DNA of 64,000 nucleotides, taken from Lacinutrix himadriensis. Its GTDB lineage: Bacteria; Bacteroidota; Bacteroidia; Flavobacteriales; Flavobacteriaceae. A model generated the notes under the pieces. It was not told where the DNA came from. It searched no databases and worked only from the letters and a program-made list of their open reading frames with translations. The position numbers and the translations under genes were made by a program. Of the stretch, positions 44,382-53,357 are shown in pieces (within the stretch, counting starts at the first letter, position 1; each line of letters starts with the position of its first letter). Location: NCBI RefSeq assembly GCF_001418105.1, contig NZ_LIQI01000031.1:186001-250000 (forward strand), written 5' to 3'.

Positions 44382-46313
44382 ATGAGATTTATTTTAACCC
44401 TTTGCGTTTTAGTATTTACATTAAGTTTTCAAGCACAAGATAAAAGTAGTGATGTGCTTTTTACAGTAGATCAAGAACCTGTTTATGCTTCCGAATTTAT
44501 TCGTGTTTTCAATAAAAATTTAGACTTAGTAAAAGATGAGTCTCAAAAAGATGTAGATGCATATTTAGAACTTTTTGTCAGCTATAAGCTAAAATTAAAA
44601 GAAGCGAAAACCTTAGGATTTGATACAATGCCTAAGTACAAAAGAGAATTAAGCAACTATAAAAATCAACTTGCTAAAAACTATTTAACAGATAATAAAG
44701 TCACAGATGCTTTAGTAGAAGAAGCTTATGAGCGTGTTTCCAACGAAGTAAATGCTAGCCATATATTAATTAAGATAGATGAAGATGCAAGTCCTGAAGA
44801 TACTTTAGTAGTTTATAATCAATTGCTTAAATTAAGAGACCGAGTAATCGCTGAAGGCTATAAAGCCGTGCAAAAAGAAGTACATAATGGTAAAACGGTT
44901 TATGCTGAAGATTTAGGTTATTTTTCAGGATTTAAAATGGTTTATCCTTTTGAAAATGCTGCCTATAATGCAGAAATTGGAGAAGTTTCTTTACCATTTA
45001 GATCACAATTTGGTTACCATATAGTACATGTTTTAGATAAGCGTAAATCTAGAGGGCAAAGAGAAATTGCGCATATCATGGTTAACCTAGATAAGGAAGA
45101 TGCAGAAAGTAGAATTCAAGATATTTATAAAAAATTACAACAAGGTGAAGACTTTGGCTCTTTAGCAAAACAATTTTCTGAAGATAAAAGTACTGCAGAC
45201 AAAGGCGGGAAGTTAGCTTCTTTTTCTAGTGGAGAATTACGCTCTCAAGAATTTGAAGATCAAGCTTTCGCTATAGAAAATGAAGAAACATATACAATGC
45301 CATTTAAATCTAGTTTTGGTTGGCATATTGTAAAGCTTATTAGAAAAATAGAAACAGCCCCTTTTGAAGATATGAAATCTGCGTTAGAGGCAAAAGTAAA
45401 AAGAGATAGTAGGTCTAAGTTAATAAGTACCTCAAGAATAAATGAATTAAAACAACGTTATACCATATCTAACGTAGATAAAGATTTAGAATATTTTACC
45501 TCGATATTGAATACGGAGTTTTATAAAAGTAAATGGAAAACCCCATCAAACTTTCAACCAGAGAAAGCTTTTGTGAAAATAGAAAACAAGCAGTTTACCT
45601 ATTCTGATTTTTCAAACTTTATAAATAAAAGCCAACGTAGAAATGCAAAACAATTACCATTTAATACTATTGTTGCAAATGCATATACTGCCTTTTTAGA
45701 TGAAAACATACTTGCGTATCAAGAAGAAAACCTAGAATTTGAAAATGAAGATTTCGCAAATATTCTTGGTGAATATCGTGACGGTTTGTTGTTGTTTGAT
45801 TTAATGGAAAAAGAAATCTGGAAAGCTGCAGCTAATGATTCTGTAGCAGTGCAAGCATATTATACAGCAAACAAAGAGAATTACTTTTTTAATGAGCGTG
45901 TGGATGCTGTTGTAGCTTCTTCAGCAAAAAAGAAAGATATAAGTAAAGTTTCTAAATTACTTAAAAAAGGGAAAACTATTGAAGAGATAAAAAGTGCTGT
46001 TAATACTAAAGATCAAGTTCATGTAATATTTACTTCTGGGTTAATGGATACAGAACATCAAGCATTACCAAAAGACTTTTCGTTTACTAAAGGTGTATCC
46101 AAGATATGCAATCATAATGGATCTTATGTTGTGGTAAAGGTTAATGAGGTGCTTCCAAAGGCATATAAAACATTCGAAGAGGCTAAAGGCAAAGTGTCTA
46201 GCGATTTTCAAGATGAAAAAGAAAAGAACTGGTTAAAAGAACTAAAAAATAAATATAAGGTTGTTATACATCCAGAAGTGCTAACTACTGTAAAATCTAA
46301 ATTAAATAAATAA
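44382..46313 (+). CDS. Periplasmic parvulin-type peptidyl-prolyl isomerase (two PpiC domains)
   Basis: 643 residues. Signal peptide (about 1-19). A SurA-like N-terminal helical region is followed by two parvulin domains, about 120-220 (NASHILIKID... FGYHIVHVLD) and about 225-325 (REIAHIMVNL... FGWHIVKLIR). The long C-terminal part (330-643) has no recognisable PPIase motif and is probably chaperone-like. It should help outer-membrane proteins fold. First gene of the operon. Confidence 0.88.
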   Translation: MRFILTLCVLVFTLSFQAQDKSSDVLFTVDQEPVYASEFIRVFNKNLDLVKDESQKDVDAYLELFVSYKLKLKEAKTLGFDTMPKYKRELSNYKNQLAKNYLTDNKVTDALVEEAYERVSNEVNASHILIKIDEDASPEDTLVVYNQLLKLRDRVIAEGYKAVQKEVHNGKTVYAEDLGYFSGFKMVYPFENAAYNAEIGEVSLPFRSQFGYHIVHVLDKRKSRGQREIAHIMVNLDKEDAESRIQDIYKKLQQGEDFGSLAKQFSEDKSTADKGGKLASFSSGELRSQEFEDQAFAIENEETYTMPFKSSFGWHIVKLIRKIETAPFEDMKSALEAKVKRDSRSKLISTSRINELKQRYTISNVDKDLEYFTSILNTEFYKSKWKTPSNFQPEKAFVKIENKQFTYSDFSNFINKSQRRNAKQLPFNTIVANAYTAFLDENILAYQEENLEFENEDFANILGEYRDGLLLFDLMEKEIWKAAANDSVAVQAYYTANKENYFFNERVDAVVASSAKKKDISKVSKLLKKGKTIEEIKSAVNTKDQVHVIFTSGLMDTEHQALPKDFSFTKGVSKICNHNGSYVVVKVNEVLPKAYKTFEEAKGKVSSDFQDEKEKNWLKELKNKYKVVIHPEVLTTVKSKLNK

Positions 46314-47177
46314 TTGAAATTCAAATCCTACATATTAATTTTCTTCACCATACTTCTATTGTCTTCTTGTGATTTTTTCAAAGAAACCGATAATAGAATT
46401 CCTGTAGCCAGAGTGCAAGATGCTTATTTATATAAAGAAGATATAGAAGATTTAATTTCTTCGAATGCATCCAAACAAGACAGTATTGTTTTAATATCCA
46501 ATTATATTAATGGTTGGGCAACACAGCAATTATTGGTGCAAGGAGCAAAGTTAAATTTAAATGAAACAAAACTCAATCAATACAATAAGCTAGTAGAGCA
46601 ATATAAAAATGATTTATATTCCAAAGCATATTTAGAAGCGCTAGTAAATAGAGATTTAGATACGGTAGTTTCGCAAGAAGAAGCAGAAACGTATTATGTA
46701 GATAATAAAGAAGCTTTTAAATTAAATGAAGTGCTTATTAAGTTTCGCTATATTAATTTGGATGAAAAAATGCAAGAAGCAGATGCCATTGAAATAGCTA
46801 AGAAATTTAGAAGATTTGACACTAAAGATAAAAGAGACTTAGATTCTATATCTATTCAATTTAAATCCTACTCGTTAAATGATTCTATTTGGATAAGATG
46901 GAATCAAATAGTAGGTAAAATACCTGTAATTAATACAGATAATAAAGATGAACTGTTAAAAAAATCTAATTTTATACAACTCAAAGATTCATTAGGTTTA
47001 TATTTGATGCAAATTAATGACGTACTATTGCAAAACAGTACAGCTCCTTTGGAGTATGTAAAGCCAACAATAGACCAAATTGTTATTAATAAAAGGAAAT
47101 TAGAAAAAATAAGAGAACTAGAAAAGGATATAACAAAAGATGCAATTACAAACAAAAAATTTGAAATCTACAAATAA
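46314..47177 (+). CDS. SurA/PrsA-like lipoprotein without PPIase domain
   Basis: 287 residues from a TTG start that directly follows the preceding TAA. A lipoprotein signal ends LLLSSC (Cys19). The pattern of the SurA N-terminal region is recognisable (VARVQDAYLYKEDI..., ETYYVDNKEAFKLNEVLIKFRYI), but parvulin catalytic segments are absent. It probably acts as a periplasmic chaperone subunit beside the two parvulins that flank it. Confidence 0.75.
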   Translation: MKFKSYILIFFTILLLSSCDFFKETDNRIPVARVQDAYLYKEDIEDLISSNASKQDSIVLISNYINGWATQQLLVQGAKLNLNETKLNQYNKLVEQYKNDLYSKAYLEALVNRDLDTVVSQEEAETYYVDNKEAFKLNEVLIKFRYINLDEKMQEADAIEIAKKFRRFDTKDKRDLDSISIQFKSYSLNDSIWIRWNQIVGKIPVINTDNKDELLKKSNFIQLKDSLGLYLMQINDVLLQNSTAPLEYVKPTIDQIVINKRKLEKIRELEKDITKDAITNKKFEIYK

Positions 47178-47178
47178 A

Positions 47179-48597
47179 TTGAAACACCTATTTATATTAA
47201 GTATAGCAGTATTAATTACAAACGTATTAACTGCTCAAGAGATCATAGAAGATCAAGTAAAAGAAGAAGTTGTTAGTGATAGTGTCAAGACATTTCTATC
47301 TAATCAAGCCACAAAAATTGATGGCGTAGCTGCAGTTGTTGGGGATCATATTATATTAGAATCGGATATCGACAAAACTATTTTGCAAATGAAAGCTCAA
47401 GGTGTGTCTACAGATGATATACCAAGATGTCAATTATTTGGTTCACTTCTAGAAAACAAACTTTATGCACATCACGCAGTGCAGGATAGTATTGAAATTT
47501 CGGATGCAGAAATAAGAAGTAATGTAGATTATCAAATACAACAATTCTTATCTCAAACAGGAGGAAACATGCAAGAACTTCTTGACTTTTATAAAAAAGA
47601 CGATGAAAAGAGCTTTAGAGAAGAAATGTTTGAAATTAACAAAAGCAATGAGCTAGCAAAACGTATGCAAAGTAGTATTGTGGATGAAGTTGAAGTTACA
47701 CCAGAAGAAGTTAGAATCTTTTTTAATAAAATACCAAAAGACGAAAGACCAACATTTGGAACAGAACTTAAAGTATCTCAAATTGTAATAGAACCAAAAG
47801 TAGCGGCAGAAGAAACGCAAAAAGTAATAAACAGACTTAAAGAATTTAAATCAGACGTATTAGAAAGTGGAGCAAGTTTTCGTTCTAAAGTAGTATTGTA
47901 TACCGATGATAAAGCATCTGTAGCAAAAGGTGGTTTATATACTTTAAATAGAGAAAAGCCATTAATGGTAAAAGAATTTAGAGATGTTGCTTTTGCATTA
48001 CAAGAAGGGGAAATCTCAGATCCATTTGAAACAGACTTTGGTTACCATATTATTCAATTAGAAAAAATTAGAGGACAAGAATTTGATGTTCGTCATATTT
48101 TACTAATACCACAAGTTTCAGAATCTGCTATTACCGATGCTAAAGATGCTTTAGAAGATGTACGTCAAAAAATAGTAAGTGGAGAAATTACTTTTGAAGA
48201 TGCGGCAAAGAAATATAGTGACGAAAAAGAAACGAGAAGTGAAGGTGGATTTTTAATTAACCCAGCAACGCAAGATTATAATTTTGAATTAACTAAAATT
48301 GATACGGAATTATACACGCAAATTCAAGAGTTAAAAGAAGGTGAAATAAGTTTAGTACAAACAGAACAAGACAGAACTGGAAAAGTGAAGTTTAAAATAT
48401 TACGTGTTACAGATAGAGTAGATGAGCACGAAGCAGATTACTCTCGCGATTACTTAAAAATTAAAGAATTAGCTTTAACAGAAAAACGTTTTAATGCTAT
48501 CGGGAAATGGCAAGATGAAAAAATCTTGGATACCTATATTAAAATTAATGGAGAGCATAGAGATTGCGATTTTACTAGTAACTGGTTAAAGAAATAA
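47179..48597 (+). CDS. SurA-like periplasmic peptidyl-prolyl isomerase
   Basis: 472 residues from a TTG at 47179, one base after the preceding stop. The open frame extends to an ATG at 47140, but that would put 13 polar residues before the signal peptide (KHLFILSIAVLITNVLTAQ). After the SurA N-terminal domain (about 35-165) come two parvulin domains, about 180-275 (LKVSQIVIEP... FGYHIIQLEK) and about 280-385 (DVRHILLIPQ). It chaperones outer-membrane proteins. Confidence 0.88.
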   Translation: MKHLFILSIAVLITNVLTAQEIIEDQVKEEVVSDSVKTFLSNQATKIDGVAAVVGDHIILESDIDKTILQMKAQGVSTDDIPRCQLFGSLLENKLYAHHAVQDSIEISDAEIRSNVDYQIQQFLSQTGGNMQELLDFYKKDDEKSFREEMFEINKSNELAKRMQSSIVDEVEVTPEEVRIFFNKIPKDERPTFGTELKVSQIVIEPKVAAEETQKVINRLKEFKSDVLESGASFRSKVVLYTDDKASVAKGGLYTLNREKPLMVKEFRDVAFALQEGEISDPFETDFGYHIIQLEKIRGQEFDVRHILLIPQVSESAITDAKDALEDVRQKIVSGEITFEDAAKKYSDEKETRSEGGFLINPATQDYNFELTKIDTELYTQIQELKEGEISLVQTEQDRTGKVKFKILRVTDRVDEHEADYSRDYLKIKELALTEKRFNAIGKWQDEKILDTYIKINGEHRDCDFTSNWLKK

Positions 48598-48598
48598 T

Positions 48599-49552
48599 AT
48601 GTCTGACGTAGCAGCTGTAGAACAATTTGTAAAGAAGTATAAAGACTTAAAGCAAGAAATTGCTAAAGTCATTATCGGACAAGATGAAGTAGTAAGTCAG
48701 ATCCTGATATCTATATTTTCAGGAGGACATGCACTTCTAATTGGTGTGCCAGGTTTAGCAAAAACGCTAATGGTAAATACAATTGCTCAAACGTTAGGCT
48801 TAGATTTTAAAAGAATACAGTTTACTCCAGATTTAATGCCTAGTGATATTTTAGGTAGTGAGATTCTAGACGAAAACAGAAACTTTAAATTTATAAAAGG
48901 ACCAATTTTTGCTAATATTATTTTAGCAGATGAAATCAATAGAACACCTCCAAAAACACAAGCAGCGCTTTTAGAAGCAATGCAAGAGAGAGCAGTTACT
49001 GTTTCGGGACACCATTATAAATTAAGTTTACCATACTTTGTTTTAGCAACACAAAATCCAATTGAGCAAGAAGGAACATACCCATTACCAGAAGCACAAT
49101 TAGATAGATTTATGTTTGCTATACATTTAGATTATCCTTCTTTTCAAGAGGAAGTACAAGTGGTAAAAGCAACAACTTCAGATGTGCAAGCAAAAGTAAG
49201 TGCCTTGTTTAATGCGGAAGAAATTATTGGTTTTCAAAAACTTATTCGTCGTATTCCTGTTGCAGATAATGTAATAGAATATGCTGTGAAAATGGTTGCT
49301 AAAACAAGACCTGATAGTGATACTGCAGCCGATTTAGTAAAAAGCTATATCGATTGGGGAGCAGGACCAAGAGCTTCTCAAAACTTAATATTAGCAGCAA
49401 AAACACATGCCGTTATTAATGGTAAGTTCTCTCCGGATATGGAAGACGTTCAAGCGGTAGCTACCAGTATTCTTCGCCATCGAATTATCAAAAATTATAA
49501 AGCAGAAGCAGAAGGTATTTCCGAAGAACAAATCATTAAAAGCTTATTTTAA
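48599..49552 (+). CDS. MoxR family AAA+ ATPase
   Basis: 317 residues. Walker A GVPGLAKT, Walker B ILADEINRTPPKTQAALLEAMQE, and sensor 1 ATQNP are intact. MoxR ATPases are chaperones for maturation of protein complexes, usually with VWA or DUF58 partners. Here none follows; instead it starts one base after surA and is followed by a gap and acnB. It may act with the folding operon, or its partner is elsewhere. Confidence 0.9.
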   Translation: MSDVAAVEQFVKKYKDLKQEIAKVIIGQDEVVSQILISIFSGGHALLIGVPGLAKTLMVNTIAQTLGLDFKRIQFTPDLMPSDILGSEILDENRNFKFIKGPIFANIILADEINRTPPKTQAALLEAMQERAVTVSGHHYKLSLPYFVLATQNPIEQEGTYPLPEAQLDRFMFAIHLDYPSFQEEVQVVKATTSDVQAKVSALFNAEEIIGFQKLIRRIPVADNVIEYAVKMVAKTRPDSDTAADLVKSYIDWGAGPRASQNLILAAKTHAVINGKFSPDMEDVQAVATSILRHRIIKNYKAEAEGISEEQIIKSLF

Positions 49553-49982
49553 TTTATTCTTCTTATAACGAAGCGCTTTTAGAAGGCAGATACTACCTGC
49601 TTTCTTCTAAATATTTGCCTTGTAATATTAATTTAGAACGGTTACAAATAGATTGTTTAGCAATATTTCGAACTTCATTTATTAATTTACTATTTTTCAC
49701 TTCTTAAATTATCGTATTCGCAATGACGAGCCTCAAATGAGTCGTTTTGTTGGTGTATATTTAATCATTCCAGCATATCTTTAATTATTTTTTAAACTCT
49801 TCTAAATTTTGTAATTTCGCTTGATATTTTAAAAAATCAACCTTTTATCTTTTTTACAAATGCATATTTTTTCATTAATATAATTTAAGTATTAGCGAAA
49901 CCAACGAAAACGTTTGATATATAACATTTTCTCAAAATAAAATTCCATTTAAGTAAGATTGAAAAGAATTATTCCAGTTAAT
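49553..49982. other. Intergenic region upstream of acnB
   Basis: 430 bases. A weak hairpin, AGAAGGCAG with CTGCTTTCT at 49580-49604, follows moxR and may end its transcript. TAATTTCG at 49812-49819 is one base off the -7 consensus and could be an acnB promoter with a leader of about 160 bases. The rest is AT-rich. I see no small gene or riboswitch-like fold. Confidence 0.5.
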
Positions 49983-52757
49983 ATGAACACATATAAAGAT
50001 TACCTTAAAGAGATTGAAGACAGAAAAGAATTAGGTCTTCATCCTAAGCCAATTGATGGTGCTGAATTACTTAGCGAAATTATTACTCAAATTAAAGATG
50101 TAGATAATGCGGATAGAGAAGAATCTCTAAACTTCTTTATCTATAATGTTTTACCTGGTACAACAAGTGCTGCAAGTGTTAAAGCTAAGTTTCTAAAAGA
50201 AATCATTTTAGGAGAATCTACGGTTGAAGAGATTACCCCAACTTTTGCTTTAGAGCAATTGTCGCACATGAAAGGTGGACCTTCAGTAAAGGTATTGTTA
50301 GATATAGCTTTAGGTAATGATGCTGATTTAGCAAAACAGGCTGCTGAAATTTTAAAAACACAAGTTTTCCTTTACGAAGCAGATACTTCTCGTTTAGAAG
50401 ATGCTTTTAAGAATGGTAGTGAAATAGCAAAAGATATTATAGAAAGTTATGCTAAGGCAGAGTTTTTTACGAAGCTTCCAGAAATAGATGAAACAATAGA
50501 TGTTGTTACTTATGTTGCTGGAGTTGGAGATATTTCTACAGATTTATTATCTCCAGGAGGAGATGCACACTCAAGATCCGATCGTGAGTTACATGGTCAA
50601 TGTATGTTCGAGCATAATAAAGACATGCAAAATGAATTATTAGCTTTAAAAGAACAACATCCAGATAAGCGTGTAATGCTAATTGCAGAAAAAGGAACCA
50701 TGGGAGTTGGTTCTTCTAGAATGTCTGGTGTAAACAACGTGGCTTTATGGACAGGTGTTCCTTTTAGTCAATATGTACCATTTATTAATTTTGCTCCTGT
50801 AATTGCAGGTACTAATGGTATTGCTCCAATTTTCTTAACAACAGTTGGTGTAACAGGAGGTATTGGTTTAGATCTTAAAAACTGGGTACAACAAAAAGAT
50901 GCAGAAGGAAATACCGTTAGAGATGCAGATGGGGAACCAATATTAAAAGAAATGTATTCTGTAGCTACAGGTACCATTCTTACCATTAATACAAAAGAGA
51001 AAAAATTATACAACGGAGATAAAGAACTTAAAGATATTTCTGCAGCATTTACACCACAAAAAATGGAGTTTATGAAAGCAGGTGGTTCTTATGCTGTTGT
51101 TTTTGGTAAAAAATTACAAACATTTGCTGCAAAAACCTTAGGAATTGAAGCGCCTCAAGTATATGCTACTTCTAAAGAAGTGTCTATCGAAGGACAAGGT
51201 TTAACAGCGGTTGAAAAAATATTTAATAAAAATGCAGTAGGAACTTCAGGAGCAACTTTACATGCTGGTTCTTACGTTCGTGCAGAGGTTAATATTGTAG
51301 GTTCTCAAGATACTACAGGATTAATGACTTCTCAAGAATTAGAGATGATGGCTGCTACAGTTATTTCTCCAATTGTGGATGGTGCGTACCAATCGGGTTG
51401 TCATACCGCTTCGGTTTGGGATGATAAGTCTAAAGCTAACATTCCAAGATTAATGAGCTTTATGAACGATTTTGGTTTAATTACCGGTCGTGATCCAAAA
51501 GGAAAGTACTTTCCAATGACAGATGTTATTCATAAAGTACTTAACGATATTACTGTAGGTGATTGGGATATCATTATTGGTGGAGATTCACATACACGAA
51601 TGTCTAAAGGTGTTGCTTTTGGAGCAGATTCAGGAACCGTTGCATTAGCACTTGCTACAGGGGAAGCTTCAATGCCAATTCCAGAGTCGGTTAAAGTAAC
51701 TTTTAAAGGACAAATGAAATCGTATATGGATTTCCGTGATGTTGTTCACGCAACACAATCGCAAATGTTAAAGCAATTTGGTGGTGAAAATGTATTCCAA
51801 GGTCGTGTTATCGAAGTACACATTGGAACGCTTACTGCAGATGAAGCTTTTACATTTACAGATTGGACTGCAGAAATGAAAGCAAAAGCATCTATTTGTA
51901 TTTCAGAAGATGATACCTTAATTGAATCTTTAGAGATTGCAAAAGGGCGTATCCAGATCATGATTGAAAAAGGAATGGACAATGCGAAACAAGTACTTCA
52001 AGGTTTAGTAAATAAAGCAGAAACTAGAATTATAGAGCTTAAAACGGGTATGAAACCATCTTTAAGACCAGATGCTAACGCTAAATATCATGCAGAAGTT
52101 ATTATTGATTTAGATGAAATTTCGGAACCAATGATCGCAGATCCAGATGTAAATAACGATGATGTTTCTAAACGTTATACACATGATAATATTAGACCAT
52201 TGTCTTACTACGGAGGAACTAAAAAAGTAGATTTAGGTTTCGTAGGATCTTGTATGGTTCACAAAGGGGATATGAAAATATTAGCCCAAATGTTGAAAAA
52301 CGTAGAAGCGCAATATGGTAAAGTAGAATTTAAAGCACCTTTAATAGTTGCACCGCCTACTTATAATATTGTGGATGAGTTGAAAGCCGAAGGAGATTGG
52401 GAAGTTTTAGTAAGATACTCTGGTTTCGAGTTCGATGACAATGCACCTAAAGGAGAAGCACGTACCGGATACGAAAACATGTTATACTTAGAACGTCCAG
52501 GATGTAACTTATGTATGGGGAACCAAGAAAAAGCGGCACCAGGAGATACAGTAATGGCGACTTCAACACGTTTATTCCAAGGTAGAGTTGTAAAAGATTC
52601 TGGAGAGAAAAAAGGGGAATCCTTATTATCTTCTACACCAGTTGTAGTTTTATCTACCATTTTAGGAAGAACTCCTACTATGGCAGAATATGAAGCTGCA
52701 GTGGATGGTATTGTTTTAACAAAATTCAAGCCATCAACTAAACAATTAGTGAGATAA
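49983..52757 (+). CDS. acnB: Bifunctional aconitate hydratase 2/2-methylisocitrate dehydratase
   Basis: 924 residues from the ATG giving MNTYKDYLKEIEDRKELG, the typical AcnB start; a TTG eight codons upstream is possible. AcnB order is HEAT-like domain (1-160), swivel domain 4 (about 165-380), then catalytic domains. The [4Fe-4S] cysteines lie in GSCMVHKGD and PGCNLCMGNQ. It interconverts citrate and isocitrate in the TCA cycle. A terminator follows. Confidence 0.95.
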   Translation: MNTYKDYLKEIEDRKELGLHPKPIDGAELLSEIITQIKDVDNADREESLNFFIYNVLPGTTSAASVKAKFLKEIILGESTVEEITPTFALEQLSHMKGGPSVKVLLDIALGNDADLAKQAAEILKTQVFLYEADTSRLEDAFKNGSEIAKDIIESYAKAEFFTKLPEIDETIDVVTYVAGVGDISTDLLSPGGDAHSRSDRELHGQCMFEHNKDMQNELLALKEQHPDKRVMLIAEKGTMGVGSSRMSGVNNVALWTGVPFSQYVPFINFAPVIAGTNGIAPIFLTTVGVTGGIGLDLKNWVQQKDAEGNTVRDADGEPILKEMYSVATGTILTINTKEKKLYNGDKELKDISAAFTPQKMEFMKAGGSYAVVFGKKLQTFAAKTLGIEAPQVYATSKEVSIEGQGLTAVEKIFNKNAVGTSGATLHAGSYVRAEVNIVGSQDTTGLMTSQELEMMAATVISPIVDGAYQSGCHTASVWDDKSKANIPRLMSFMNDFGLITGRDPKGKYFPMTDVIHKVLNDITVGDWDIIIGGDSHTRMSKGVAFGADSGTVALALATGEASMPIPESVKVTFKGQMKSYMDFRDVVHATQSQMLKQFGGENVFQGRVIEVHIGTLTADEAFTFTDWTAEMKAKASICISEDDTLIESLEIAKGRIQIMIEKGMDNAKQVLQGLVNKAETRIIELKTGMKPSLRPDANAKYHAEVIIDLDEISEPMIADPDVNNDDVSKRYTHDNIRPLSYYGGTKKVDLGFVGSCMVHKGDMKILAQMLKNVEAQYGKVEFKAPLIVAPPTYNIVDELKAEGDWEVLVRYSGFEFDDNAPKGEARTGYENMLYLERPGCNLCMGNQEKAAPGDTVMATSTRLFQGRVVKDSGEKKGESLLSSTPVVVLSTILGRTPTMAEYEAAVDGIVLTKFKPSTKQLVR

Positions 52758-52782
52758 TCAACAGATTACCTTACAATAAATC

Positions 52783-52817
52783 AAAATCCCGAGTCTTAGA
52801 TTCGGGATTTTTTGTTT
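52783..52817 (+). terminator. Intrinsic terminator after acnB
   Basis: AAAATCCCGA pairs with TCGGGATTTT across a nine-base loop; a T run follows. It lies 26 bases after the acnB stop. Confidence 0.88.
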
Positions 52818-52867
52818 TAAACGCATTTCTATTAATACCCAAGTATCCGTTGTTGTGTCCATAATTT

Positions 52868-53018
52868 GGGCGTTACCACAAGGGTCGGGCTTTCCGCTAT
52901 ATCTTTTTTTAATATCATTGTAAAAAAGGAACAATAATAGGATAGCATCTTAAATAAACTTTTTAATACGTATTTAGGTACTTATAAAAAAAAAGGATGC
53001 CACTGCAATCCCTAACGC
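52868..53018. repeat. GGGCGTTACC...CCTAACGC intergenic repeat element
   Basis: The left block GGGCGTTACCACAAGGGTCG continues into GGGCTTTCCGCTATATC and T's. The right block (52988-53018) has A's, GGATGCCACTGCAATC and CCTAACGC. The T-rich and A-rich inner parts (ATCTTTTTTT, AAAAAAAAGGAT) can pair, so the whole may fold as one stem with an AT-rich loop. I recall similar end blocks as a dispersed repeat in many flavobacterial genomes. No search was possible. Confidence 0.6.
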
Positions 53019-53032
53019 ACTAATTCTAGAGT

Positions 53033-53082
53033 ATGAGTAATGTCCCCTTGATGAGACTTTAGGGGTGTTATAGTACTAAGCA
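53033..53082. repeat. Relic of the 14-bp unit plus hairpin-tail repeat
   Basis: One 14-base unit (ATGAGTAATGTCCC) and the start of the 44-base tail (CTTGATGAGACTTTAGGGG, then TGTTA) align with the modules at 8658-9336, about 44 kb away. The hairpin is damaged here. It lies directly beside the GGGCGTTACC element. Confidence 0.75.
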
Positions 53083-53097
53083 GACTTATTTAAGAAT

Positions 53098-53147
53098 ATA
53101 AGTAATGTTCCCTTGAAGATACCGAGCGTAGCGCATAGGGGTGTTTT
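53098..53147. repeat. Second, more degenerate copy of the hairpin-tail repeat
   Basis: ATAAGTAATGTTCCC followed by TTGAAGATACCGAGCG and ending TAGGGGTGTTTTT aligns loosely with the same family. The central part differs (ACCGAGCGTAGCGCAT), so part of the tail was replaced or has diverged. Confidence 0.55.
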
Positions 53148-53163
53148 TAGAAGTAAAGCATAT

Positions 53164-53196
53164 AAAAAGCCTGAATCATAGATTCGGGCTTTTTTG
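53164..53196 (+). terminator. Terminator-like hairpin in acnB-acnA gap
   Basis: AAAAAGCCTGAATC pairs with GATTCGGGCTTTTT (one G-U pair) around a three-base loop, followed by T's. It would stop any read-through from acnB before acnA. Confidence 0.75.
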
Positions 53197-53357
53197 TGTT
53201 TTAAAATTTCCAAGTATTATAGAATAGGTCCTTTTGAATTAGGAGCAAGTACAGCATAGAAAAAACTTATTTTGGTATCATTATTTATATGTTAATTCCG
53301 TTTTCAAAGTCATTCTACATTTTGTATATTAGTAGGATAAAATTAAAACAAAATACT

